A stretch of DNA of 5,983 bases from Nitrospirota bacterium (GCA_016235225.1 JACRLS010000312.1:1-5983), one strand, 5' to 3'; numbered from the stretch's first letter, positions 1 to 5,138 are shown. Numbers and translations: made by a program. Notes: generated from the letters alone by a model not told the origin.

Positions 1-372
1 ATCATAGACCCGCAGGGTCAGCTTCAACTCGCCCTGACTCACGATGCACGCTCCACCCGCCAGCACCCGGGCACTTCCGGTCCCGCCTCCGGTCGCCGCT
101 TCTTCCGCAACCGGCAAGTCAAAGGAGTTCTCCGAAAGCAAAGCACCGGTCTTCAGATCGAAGGTTTTGACGAGGACGGTGGAAGAGTCATCATTCTGAT
201 AGCCGAAGGCCGTCGCCAGAATCTGGCTCGCGTCTGTGACATCTGCTGTGGATTGGGTTTCAGAAGAAGGGATCCCTGCATGAGGAGCGGGCTCACCGGC
301 TAGCGCCGTCACCGCCATCCATCCGCTGAGGAAGAGGCTGAAGAGGCTTGTCGGGAGTGCTTGCCGATCCAT
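1..372 (-). CDS. Exported protein of unknown function, N-terminal part (C-terminus beyond the left edge)
   Basis: An open frame of 124 codons runs from ATG at 372 to base 1 without a stop, so only the N-terminus is present. The start is well supported: GGAGGG (380-385) sits 7 bases upstream. Residues 1-25 look like a Sec signal peptide, with a hydrophobic stretch from about Leu6 to Ala25 ending in ALA-G (likely cleavage after ALAG-like residues 23-26). The mature part begins with a Pro/Ser/Thr/Asp-rich linker (about 27-50) and then a probably beta-rich segment in which aliphatic and polar residues alternate (TVLVKTFDLKTGALL, about 67-81), followed by a Gly-rich loop and a Cys near residue 108. 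I recognise no family. The visible part suggests a secreted or periplasmic protein with a beta-sandwich or propeller-like fold, but this is inference. It lies 183 bp downstream of the DCC-family gene on the same strand and could be transcribed with it or alone. Confidence 0.75.
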   Translation of the reverse strand, partial: MDRQALPTSLFSLFLSGWMAVTALAGEPAPHAGIPSSETQSTADVTDASQILATAFGYQNDDSSTVLVKTFDLKTGALLSENSFDLPVAEEAATGGGTGSARVLAGGACIVSQGELKLTLRVYD

Positions 373-379
373 GCGCCAT

Positions 380-385
380 CCCTCC
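380..385 (-). promoter_or_regulatory. Ribosome binding site for the left-edge exported protein
   Basis: On the minus strand this reads GGAGGG, 7 bases before ATG at 372. It settles the start of the partial gene over the out-of-frame ATG at 379. Confidence 0.75.
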
Positions 386-412
386 GTTGATAGGACCATT
401 GTCTATCAGGAG

Positions 413-422
413 GCGTCGACGC
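413..422. promoter_or_regulatory. 10-bp perfect palindrome (GCGTCGACGC), possible operator
   Basis: GCGTCGACGC reads identically on both strands and lies about 40 bp upstream of the start of the left-edge exported protein, in the gap where its promoter should be. No convincing -35/-10 pair was seen beside it. In GC-rich DNA a 10-bp palindrome can occur by chance, so a regulator-binding role is only a possibility. Confidence 0.25.
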
Positions 423-464
423 AACATTCCGCGGAAGATGGTGAAGTCCTGCTGTCGGGGGAGG

Positions 465-481
465 ATGTCCGGCCGGCACAT
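465..481. repeat. Near-perfect palindrome in the spacer (ATGT-CCGG/CCGG-C-ACAT)
   Basis: ATGTCCGG (465-472) is complementary to CCGG-C-ACAT (473-481), with one unpaired C at 477. This gives eight pairs and no loop, so it suits a DNA-level dyad better than an RNA hairpin. It is the middle element of a cluster of palindromes filling the 373-555 gap. Confidence 0.3.
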
Positions 482-489
482 GGGGGAGG

Positions 490-505
490 CCCCCCGTTAG
501 GGGGG
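490..505 (-). terminator. G/C-only hairpin downstream of the DCC-family gene
   Basis: Six C (490-495), the loop GTTA, then at least six G (500-505, extending to 507) form a stable short stem about 50 bp after the DCC-family stop codon. On the minus strand it is not followed by a T-run, so it is not a classical intrinsic terminator. It may stop or pause transcription, or protect the RNA 3' end. Confidence 0.35.
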
Positions 506-555
506 GGACAGACCACGGGTTTGAGGCAGACGGCGCGAGGTTTGAGGCCGGAACC

Positions 556-948
556 TCAGAAGCCCGAGTCCGGCGGCCGTACGGTCCCGAACCAGCGATA
601 GCGGTTCTTGGCCACGAGTCGATAGACCAGGACTGCCAAGCCCTTGAACATTGGGATATGGGCCAGGGCGGTCAGGACGCGGCCGCCGGGCAGGCCCGGC
701 AACAGAGGGAGAAACGCCTCGAAGCCTCGCTGAACCTGTCCTCCGGGCCGGATGAGATAGGCCACGTCGGGGCGGCCCGTCCGGTAGCCCTCGCCCAGGC
801 GGGATGCGGCTTCATCACTCTGGTAAGGCACGTATCGCACCGACGGATCTCGCCCGAGCCGCTCCAGCCCCTCTTTGGCCGTCACGCACAAGCGGCACTC
901 GCCGTCATAGATAAGTATTTGCTCTGCTTGGTATACCGGCCTCGCCAT
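556..948 (-). CDS. DCC-family thiol-disulfide oxidoreductase-like protein (DUF393)
   Basis: A 130-residue protein, close to the usual length for the DCC (DUF393, YuxK-like) family. The N-terminal signature is plain: ILIYDGECRLC at residues 11-21, with Asp15, Cys18 and Cys21 forming the DxxCxxC motif that names the family. The family C-terminus is also present: VYRLVAKNRYRWFG at 108-121. The family is predicted to have a thioredoxin-like fold and to act in thiol-disulfide exchange, though most members have no proven substrate. No signal peptide is seen, so it is probably cytoplasmic or loosely membrane-associated. ATG at 948 is the start; an in-frame TGA lies 15 bases upstream, which excludes an extension. 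The ribosome site is weak (GGTGAG about 11 bases upstream). It is divergent from the membrane-protein gene at 1043, across 94 bp. Confidence 0.93.
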   Translation of the reverse strand: MARPVYQAEQILIYDGECRLCVTAKEGLERLGRDPSVRYVPYQSDEAASRLGEGYRTGRPDVAYLIRPGGQVQRGFEAFLPLLPGLPGGRVLTALAHIPMFKGLAVLVYRLVAKNRYRWFGTVRPPDSGF

Positions 949-1029
949 CGGCTTACCCGCTCACCACCTGTTCGGCACGACCGGCTTCGGAGAGGAGCTT
1001 CTCATCTGTCCTTTACCGGGGCGATTCGG

Positions 1030-1035
1030 TATAGT
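1030..1035 (+). promoter_or_regulatory. Candidate -10 box (TATAGT) for a leaderless membrane-protein transcript
   Basis: TATAGT ends 7 bases before ATG at 1043, so transcription would start at or next to the start codon. No Shine-Dalgarno sequence lies within 15 bases of the ATG, which fits leaderless translation. The -35 region about 17 bases upstream (1007-1012, TGTCCT) matches the consensus poorly. Confidence 0.4.
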
Positions 1036-1042
1036 CGTCGCC

Positions 1043-1468
1043 ATGAAGCCGCGACGCCTGCGGCACATCGTCATAGTCCTCTTGGCCGCCCTCATGAGCT
1101 GTGCGGCCCTGCGTCCGCTGATTGTGGGCCCGGTCGCGACGACGCCGTCCGGTCAGTTGCCCGTCTGGAATATCTTTCTCTTCATCATCCCGCTCGGGCT
1201 TGGAGCCTTTCTTCTCGCCGGCGCCCGCTGGGCCCTGATGGGCGCGGTTATGTATGGGACCATCGGGCTGGCGCTGGATCTCTCGACGATCGTGCAGGAA
1301 CTGACGCGAGGCGGAGGCGGAACTGCGGCGTGGGTGATGAGTCTGGTGACCGGCCTGGTGAACTTCGGCGTCATCCTAACCGCGGGTCAAGGATTCTTAC
1401 GCCAGGGGGCTAACGGACCGCCTCCAGGATCCCTCCCTCCCAATCTCCCGTTCCGGCCTTCATGTTGA
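1043..1468 (+). CDS. Small integral membrane protein of unknown function (about four helices)
   Basis: A 141-residue protein and the only convincing plus-strand gene here. Four hydrophobic segments are visible: about 8-28, 42-60, 62-83 (WALMGAVMYGTIGLALDL) and 96-115 (AWVMSLVTGLVNFGVILTAG). A Gly-rich stretch RGGGG precedes the last helix. The basic start MKPRRLRH suggests an inside N-terminus. LMSC at 17-20 faintly resembles a lipobox, but Met at -2 is atypical and the segment reads better as a helix. The last 25 residues are Gly/Pro-rich (PPPGSLPPNLPF) and hydrophilic. They are encoded over the 3' end of the convergent methyltransferase gene, overlapping it by 59 bp. No ribosome site precedes the ATG, and a TATAGT box lies 7 bases upstream. 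I do not recognise the family. The hydrophobic pattern, and the lack of any competing gene between 949 and 1409, support it as real. Confidence 0.72.
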   Translation: MKPRRLRHIVIVLLAALMSCAALRPLIVGPVATTPSGQLPVWNIFLFIIPLGLGAFLLAGARWALMGAVMYGTIGLALDLSTIVQELTRGGGGTAAWVMSLVTGLVNFGVILTAGQGFLRQGANGPPPGSLPPNLPFRPSC

Positions 1469-2432
1469 GCAGACTCACGCGCTGGAAGCCCGTCCGCATC
1501 AGCCAGTCTGTCACCTCGCGCACCGAGTAGGTGTTCCCCCGGTCCGTGAAGAGCAACATCGTGACCGCGAACAAATTCGCCCCCAGCGGCGCGAGCCCGT
1601 TGTGGTCGTGCAAGAACGCCTCCTGAATCAGGAGACGGCCGCCGGGCGGCAGCACGCGCGCAATCTTTCGTAGCAACTTCTGGTTCTCCGCCGGCGAGTA
1701 AATGTGAATCACGTTCGAGAGCCAGACGACGTCGTACCGGCCTGGAATCGGGGCCTTCATAAAGTCGAGCGGGAGGTAGGAGAGGTGTTGGCCCACCGGG
1801 GATTGTTCGGCGATCTCTCTGGCCACGGCGAGGGCCGGCGCGCGATCACAGACGGTGGCTCGGAGCCGCAGATTCTTTTTCAGGAAGGCCAGGGCGTAGG
1901 TGCCGGGCCCCCCGCCCAGGTCCAAGAGCGTCCGCGCCCGGAGCAAGTCGAGCTGGCGCGCGAGGCGCGGCGCCACATCCATCGAGCGATGATGCATGGC
2001 CCAGGTGAACTGCCGCCGGTAGGCCGTTTCATCCAGCTCTTCACCGGCAACGACCGGCTGCCCGAGGCACACGGAACGCGTCAGCGTGGACCAGTCATCC
2101 CATTGTCCTTGCAGCAGCTTCAGGTAGTCTCCGCGATACCCGGCATGCTTGGCGTTCAACACCGTCTCGGCAAAGAGGCTGTTCCGATACCGGCCCCTCG
2201 ATTTGACCAGCAACCCCACCGCGGCCAGATTGCGGCAGAGGATTTCCAAGCCACGTGGGCTCGCGCGAAGATGACGGGCCAGGCTCGCCAGACTCCAAGT
2301 TTGCGCGCCGATGGCGGTAAACAGATCGAGGTCGAGCGCGGTCAATAGAATGCGCGGCAGCCGATAGCCGGCAATCGCGTCGCGGAAATCTTGGAACGTT
2401 CGAATGGTCGCCACAGAGTGGGCTCCGGACAA
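1410..2432 (-). CDS. SAM-dependent O-methyltransferase, dimerising COMT/CrtF/BchU type
   Basis: A 340-residue protein with the two-domain layout of the Methyltransf_2 family (small-molecule O-methyltransferases, CrtF, BchU). Residues 12-100 form the winged-helix dimerisation domain (YRLPRILLTALDLDLFTAIG at 23-42, then SLASLARHLRASPRGLEILC). The Rossmann SAM site is at 169-181 (LLDLGGGPGTYAL), with Asp196 in the usual ribose-binding region and Asp223 after the next strand. WLSNVIHIY at 237-245 matches the family's nvlHDW region, so His243 is at the catalytic-base position, but the usual following Asp-Trp is Ile-Tyr. GGRLLIQEAFL (264-274) matches the GGrllivE strand. The substrate is unknown. 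TTG at 2432 has AGGA 10 bases upstream; GTG at 2414 has GGAG 8 bases upstream and is an equally good start, removing six residues. The gene follows the MBL-TPR operon after a 119-bp gap, so it may be separately transcribed. Confidence 0.92.
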   Translation of the reverse strand: MSGAHSVATIRTFQDFRDAIAGYRLPRILLTALDLDLFTAIGAQTWSLASLARHLRASPRGLEILCRNLAAVGLLVKSRGRYRNSLFAETVLNAKHAGYRGDYLKLLQGQWDDWSTLTRSVCLGQPVVAGEELDETAYRRQFTWAMHHRSMDVAPRLARQLDLLRARTLLDLGGGPGTYALAFLKKNLRLRATVCDRAPALAVAREIAEQSPVGQHLSYLPLDFMKAPIPGRYDVVWLSNVIHIYSPAENQKLLRKIARVLPPGGRLLIQEAFLHDHNGLAPLGANLFAVTMLLFTDRGNTYSVREVTDWLMRTGFQRVSLLNMKAGTGDWEGGILEAVR

Positions 2433-2473
2433 AGGTCGTCTATCCTATTTGAAAAGCCCGGCAAATTGCTGTA

Positions 2474-2484
2474 CCCCAAAGGGG
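2474..2484 (-). terminator. Short CCCC/GGGG hairpin between operon and methyltransferase
   Basis: CCCC (2474-2477), loop AAA, GGGG (2481-2484) can pair about 65 bp after the stop of the acidic unknown protein. There is no T-run on the minus strand. It resembles the C/G hairpin at 490-505. It could be a weak terminator or pause site; chance is also plausible in such GC-rich DNA. Confidence 0.2.
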
Positions 2485-2520
2485 GGACGAACGGGATCGC
2501 TCAGCCGGATGGGAATGGAC

Positions 2521-2545
2521 GAGGGGCCATCGGCCTTCCCGCCTC
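2521..2545 (-). terminator. Possible bulged hairpin just after the three-gene operon
   Basis: Only 7 bp after the stop at 2552, the minus strand can pair GAGG with CCTC around an inner GGCC-GAT-GGCC stem, with a six-base bulge. No T-run follows. The position suits a 3' end, but the stem is short and broken. Confidence 0.2.
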
Positions 2546-2551
2546 TTGCCG

Positions 2552-3010
2552 CTAGCCCCGCCCCACTGGCCTGCGCCTGAATTGCTCCCTGCACCACCGG
2601 ACCGATCCGGCGACGTCTTCCGTATTCCGGAAATCCACCGCGCGCTGGAACAACGTCGCCACGTACTGATCGTTCATTTCCGTCGTTTCTTCAAACCCGG
2701 CGCCGAGCAGCGCTTTCCGCTTCTTGGTCACAGCCGGCTGCAGATAGAACTTCGCCTGTTTGGCCACTTCGTCCGACCCGAGGTCCTCGCAGGTCCCGTC
2801 CGACATCAGAGTCTTGATGTCGTCCATGTCCATCCCGATTTGGCAGATCACGCGACCGTCCGGCGTCACTTCCAAGATCCAGCCTTCCTCCTCATCCAGG
2901 CCCAAGGCCAAAGAGCCGCCCGGTTCCAGCTCGTAGAACTCCGGCTCCACGGCCTGCAGTCGAGACCGGACGGTCTCCCACGATGGTACGGCGTCCGGCG
3001 CCCCGCTCAT
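2552..3010 (-). CDS. Acidic protein of unknown function, third gene of the MBL-TPR operon
   Basis: A 152-residue protein I do not recognise. It has an acidic core: GLDEEEGWILEVTPDGRVIC (37-56) looks like a beta-hairpin, followed by GMDMDDIKTLMSDG (59-72). A helical, lysine-containing middle follows (EVAKQAKFYLQPAVTKKRKA, 81-100), and the tail is basic (REQFRRRPVGRG, 141-152). Trp11 and Trp44 and Cys56, Cys74 and Cys140 are present, but no metal or catalytic motif is obvious. No signal peptide or membrane segment is seen, so it is probably cytoplasmic. Its ATG overlaps the TPR gene's stop as ATGA (3007-3010), and GAGG lies 7 bases upstream, so the two are almost certainly co-translated. A physical partnership with the TPR protein is inference from this coupling. 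Confidence 0.85.
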   Translation of the reverse strand: MSGAPDAVPSWETVRSRLQAVEPEFYELEPGGSLALGLDEEEGWILEVTPDGRVICQIGMDMDDIKTLMSDGTCEDLGSDEVAKQAKFYLQPAVTKKRKALLGAGFEETTEMNDQYVATLFQRAVDFRNTEDVAGSVRWCREQFRRRPVGRG

Positions 3011-3810
3011 GCGTGCGCCTCGCGCCGGGCCGCGGCCAGCTTCTGACGAAGGACGCGGAGACGGTCGGTGTTTTCCTCCAGCTTGGGCAGCCGATACTTC
3101 TGGTCCACCGAGACGACCCGCTCCAGCAGATCGGCCGCCTCGGCCAGGCAGCCCTGCTGCTCATAGCAATGGGCCATGAGATACCAGGCCCCCCCCACTC
3201 GCAGCTCGTCCTGCATCCGCTCGGCCATCGCCAAACTGGTTTGGCAACAGGCCAAGCCGTCGGCCAGACGCCCCTGCATGACCATCGTCCGGGCCATCAT
3301 CCGCCAGGCATCCGCCATTCCGCCCTGATTGTCCAGACGCTTCATCAGGGTCAGCGACTGCTCGTAGTATTCCATGGCCTGTTCCATCTGCCCGTTCTCG
3401 CGCGCGACCAGCCCCAAGTCCGAAAAGAGCACGGCCTTGCCGCTCTCATCGCCGGTGCGCTGCATCAGGTCCAAGGCCTCCAAGTAATAGGCCCGCGCAC
3501 GCTCCCACTCGCCGGCATCGGCGCGGAGATTACCCAGGTTCGCCAGGGTCGTGCCGATCCCCCGTTCGTCGCCCAGAATTGTCTGCAGCTCCAGGACTTC
3601 CTGGTAATAGGCCTGCGCCTGTTCGCGCCGGCCGCTCACCGCGCAGATGTTGCCGAGATTCCCCAGCGTCGACGCCAAGGCCCGCCGGTCACCGCTCAGC
3701 CGATCGCACTCCAACGCCTTGGAATAGCAGAGATAGGCGTGGGTGTAATCGCCATGCGAGAAGTGCTCATTGCCTTCGAGATTGAGCTGTTCCGAATTCG
3801 ACTGTCGCAT
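3007..3810 (-). CDS. TPR-repeat protein with six tandem repeats
   Basis: A 267-residue, all-helical protein made almost entirely of tetratricopeptide repeats. The repeats fall at about 7-44, 45-84, 85-124, 125-164, 165-204 and 205-240. The central ones have a 40-residue period of the kinesin-light-chain/LGN type (NLGN...G...A..YY..AL.L....GD), for example NLGNICAVSGRREQAQAYYQ (51-70) and NLGNLRADAGEWERARAYYL (91-110). Gly-Asp closes repeats 1, 2 and 3. A charged helix caps the C-terminus (LRVLRQKLAAARREAHA). Such repeats form a superhelical groove that binds protein partners; they are not enzymes. No signal peptide or fused effector domain is present, so it is probably a cytoplasmic scaffold or adaptor. 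It starts 8 bp after the stop of the MBL-fold gene and has a weak ribosome site, so coupling to that gene is likely. Its stop overlaps the next gene's start by 4 bp. Confidence 0.93.
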   Translation of the reverse strand: MRQSNSEQLNLEGNEHFSHGDYTHAYLCYSKALECDRLSGDRRALASTLGNLGNICAVSGRREQAQAYYQEVLELQTILGDERGIGTTLANLGNLRADAGEWERARAYYLEALDLMQRTGDESGKAVLFSDLGLVARENGQMEQAMEYYEQSLTLMKRLDNQGGMADAWRMMARTMVMQGRLADGLACCQTSLAMAERMQDELRVGGAWYLMAHCYEQQGCLAEAADLLERVVSVDQKYRLPKLEENTDRLRVLRQKLAAARREAHA

Positions 3811-3818
3811 GAAGCGGG

Positions 3819-4430
3819 CTAGCCTTGGAGGAGTTGCTCGACAACCGTCCTGGCTCCGGTCACGATCGAGGCGCCGTCGCCGACCAGGATCGCGTCGAAA
3901 TTATACTTGAGCAGACGCCGAAGCCCCTCTTTCGCTTCCCTGGTGTCTGCATACTTTTCCGCGGGGAGTAGTCGCAACGAACCAGGGGGCGCCCCGATCA
4001 AGGCATCGCCGACGATCAGCACCCCCTTCCCCTGGGGGAGAAACAGGGCTGTCTCGCCGGCCGACTTTTGATGCTGCAACTGAACGGCCCAGATCCCGCC
4101 GGGAAGCAGTTCCCCATCCCGATAGGTCTTATCCGGCTTGATCGTCATCTGCGGGGCATCCGCCTCAGGCACATAGAGGCGGCAATTGAAGGTCTTCCGG
4201 CAAGTCTCCGCCTCCCGCTCGTGATCGCGGTTGGTGATCAGCACATAGTCCACCGGACCGCCCTGCTTCATGCGCATCGCCTCCTCCTGAGGGAGCGGAG
4301 GCGGATCGATCAAGATGCGATGCTCTCCGATGGTCAGGAACAACCCGTTGAAATCGAGCTGCTTCTCTTGGGAGAACCAGGACCACTGATAGATATTGGG
4401 CAGAAGCTGTTTCAACGTATGGACCCCCAC
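3819..4430 (-). CDS. Metallo-beta-lactamase-fold protein with a degenerate metal site
   Basis: A 203-residue protein with an MBL-fold layout: LFLTIGEHRILIDPPPLPQE (30-49) matches the first strands and the D/P turn, VDYVLITNRDHEREAE (60-75) takes the place of the canonical HxHxDH motif, LQHQKSAGETALF (118-130) takes the place of the GHTPGS loop, and VLIVGDAL (137-144) carries the bridging Asp142. In the main motif the two leading His are Ile65 and Asn67, while Asp69 and His70 remain. His120 remains, and the last His region reads VGDG (183-186). It may therefore bind one metal or none. I think a family of such TNRDH-type proteins exists, but cannot check it here. The function, hydrolase or sensor, is unknown. 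GTG at 4430 has no ribosome site; TTG at 4415 (codon 6) has a G-run 8 bases upstream and is a possible start. First gene of the MBL-TPR-unknown operon. Confidence 0.82.
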   Translation of the reverse strand: MGVHTLKQLLPNIYQWSWFSQEKQLDFNGLFLTIGEHRILIDPPPLPQEEAMRMKQGGPVDYVLITNRDHEREAETCRKTFNCRLYVPEADAPQMTIKPDKTYRDGELLPGGIWAVQLQHQKSAGETALFLPQGKGVLIVGDALIGAPPGSLRLLPAEKYADTREAKEGLRRLLKYNFDAILVGDGASIVTGARTVVEQLLQG

Positions 4431-4468
4431 CGCGCGACAAGCGTGAAAGGCGAGACTCGCGCGACTTG

Positions 4469-4495
4469 CGAGATTCCTCTCAGATCGAAATCTCG
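4469..4495 (-). other. Hairpin in the leader of the MBL-TPR operon
   Basis: CGAGATT (4469-4475) and AATCTCG (4489-4495) are perfect 7-bp complements around a 13-base loop, 39 bp upstream of the GTG at 4430. A smaller dyad, GCGAG-A-CTCGC, lies at 4450-4460. If transcription starts near 4523, both are in the 5' leader. No known riboswitch core was recognised. Confidence 0.35.
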
Positions 4496-4529
4496 ACCGC
4501 GTTCCACCCTTCTTCCGCTTCTATCGCTC

Positions 4530-4535
4530 ATTGTA
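4530..4535 (-). promoter_or_regulatory. Candidate -10 box (TACAAT) for the MBL-TPR operon
   Basis: On the minus strand TACAAT differs from TATAAT at one position and lies in the only sizeable gap before the operon. The region 17-18 bases upstream has no good -35 match. Transcription would start near 4523, giving a leader of about 93 bases. Confidence 0.3.
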
Positions 4536-4548
4536 GTCATGCGGCATT

Positions 4549-4586
4549 CCCCGCTTGTCCTGCTCGTCCCGCCTGCCCCGCTTGTC
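4549..4586. repeat. Degenerate C/T-rich direct repeats (CCCCGCTTGTC twice)
   Basis: The 11-mer CCCCGCTTGTC occurs at 4549-4559 and 4576-4586, with a looser copy between them (CTCGTCCCGCCTG). On the minus strand this reads as spaced GACAAGCGGG-like units. It fills much of the 177-bp gap between the small-protein gene and the MBL-fold gene, just upstream of the candidate -10 box. Low-complexity spacer expansion is the simplest reading; a regulator array is less likely. Confidence 0.5.
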
Positions 4587-4607
4587 ACGCCCATGTCCCT
4601 TTTTCGC

Positions 4608-4850
4608 TCACAAGGCCGCCACCGCGTCCTTCACCGTTTTGGTGACCGTGACCAGAATGTCCGCCTCATTCGGCAGGTCCAGAATGTCATCCTCAGGAAT
4701 CGTCAGGAACTTCCGATTCGGTCCCTTGGTGAGGGAAATCAGAAACATGCTGTTGGTCGGCTTGGTGGGGATCACCACCTGCACCGCCCCATCCACGCCC
4801 TTCACCACCTCCAAAAACTTCTGCTTTCCCTCTTCGAATTCCTCACTCAT
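4608..4850 (-). CDS. Small protein of unknown function (80 residues)
   Basis: I chose ATG at 4850 because AAGGA (4856-4860) lies 5 bases upstream. The frame stays open further upstream, with an ATG at 4970 and one at 5018, but that extension is a Pro/Ser/Lys/Glu-rich, disordered-looking stretch without a ribosome site at its ATGs. The 80-residue product starts with a charged helix (MSEEFEEGKQKFLEVVKG, 1-18) and continues as an alternating beta-rich domain: VQVVIPTKP (22-30), SMFLISLTKG (33-42), KFLTIPEDDILDL (46-58), ADILVTVTKTVKDAVAAL (62-79, roughly). No Cys, no signal peptide and no membrane segment is present. The compact pattern, without the noise of a chance frame, suggests a real folded domain. 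I do not recognise the family. It is flanked by gaps holding repeats and a long inverted repeat on its upstream side. Confidence 0.7.
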   Translation of the reverse strand: MSEEFEEGKQKFLEVVKGVDGAVQVVIPTKPTNSMFLISLTKGPNRKFLTIPEDDILDLPNEADILVTVTKTVKDAVAAL

Positions 4851-4865
4851 GTGCTTCCTTTTCTC

Positions 4866-4883
4866 TCCCCCAGCGGAAGGGGA
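4866..4883 (-). other. Small hairpin upstream of the small-protein ribosome site
   Basis: TCCCC (4866-4870) and GGGGA (4879-4883) pair around an 8-base loop, ending 6 bases before AAGGA at 4856-4860. If the real start is 4850, it would sit in the leader; if translation starts at 4970 it is coding. Weak evidence. Confidence 0.2.
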
Positions 4884-4982
4884 CTGATCGTCCGACACAG
4901 CGGGTGGCGGCGTCCCAGGCTCGGATCGGGTGACGCTGAACGGCACCTCCTCACGCTTCGACTTCCTCATCTTTCTTGTTAA

Positions 4983-5073
4983 GGGTGGGCCGATTGGTCT
5001 CCACCTGCGCGCGTCCAACGAGGGGAGTCTTCGACCGCGCGTTGCGCGAGCACAGGAGACCAGCGGGCCACCC
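4983..5073. repeat. Long imperfect inverted repeat, candidate structured RNA or dispersed element
   Basis: Three nested stems can be read by eye. Outer: 4983-4991 with 5066-5073 (eight pairs, one bulged G at 4987). Middle: TGGTCTCC (4995-5002) with GGAGACCA (5055-5062), perfect. Inner: TGC-G-CGCG (5006-5013) with CGCG-A-GCA (5045-5052), one mismatch. Together about 23 Watson-Crick pairs enclose a 31-base loop (5014-5044). An alternative inner fold is CGCGC-GTT-GCGCG at 5036-5048. The element lies between the thioredoxin-like gene's stop (5139) and the small-protein start. On the minus strand no T-run follows, so an ordinary terminator is not well supported. It could be a leader structure of the small gene, an RNA processing site, or one copy of a dispersed REP/MITE-like element. 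Confidence 0.5.
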
Positions 5074-5101
5074 CTCTCTTCCTACACCGGGCGGGGTGCG
5101 A

Positions 5102-5121
5102 GCATGCCCGGGCTGGCCAGC
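5102..5121. repeat. Run of overlapping short palindromes after the thioredoxin-like gene
   Basis: GCATGC (5102-5107), GCCCGGGC (5106-5113) and GCTGGCCAGC (5112-5121) overlap in 20 bp, starting 18 bp past the thioredoxin-like gene's stop. GCTGGCCAGC has no loop, so it is a poor terminator. No regulatory role can be assigned from the sequence. Confidence 0.3.
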
Positions 5122-5138
5122 GGCAGGACCCGCCACCT

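Noticed and set aside
293..481. 62-codon minus-strand frame
   Set aside because: It overlaps the left-edge signal-peptide gene in another frame, has no ribosome site at its ATG, and the better-supported start at 372 explains the region.
658..1413. 251-codon plus-strand open frame
   Set aside because: It is antisense to the DCC-family gene and out of frame with the membrane protein; the product is Arg-rich and featureless.
1704..2348. 214-codon plus-strand open frame
   Set aside because: Antisense shadow of the methyltransferase, which has clear family motifs.
2983..3822. 279-codon plus-strand open frame
   Set aside because: It lies antisense to the TPR gene, whose repeat pattern is unmistakable; its own product is Gln/His/Leu-rich without domain features.
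4549..4586. Possible CRISPR array
   Set aside because: Only two exact 11-base copies with an unlike unit between them; no uniform repeat or spacer length.
4412..4594. 60-codon minus-strand frame in the MBL upstream spacer
   Set aside because: The frame crosses the low-complexity repeats and the product is Arg/Gly/Ser-rich without structure; a chance frame.
4068..4982. 304-codon plus-strand open frame
   Set aside because: It runs antisense through the MBL-fold gene, across the repeat-filled spacer and through the small gene. The Arg/His/Leu-rich product looks like a GC-rich shadow frame.
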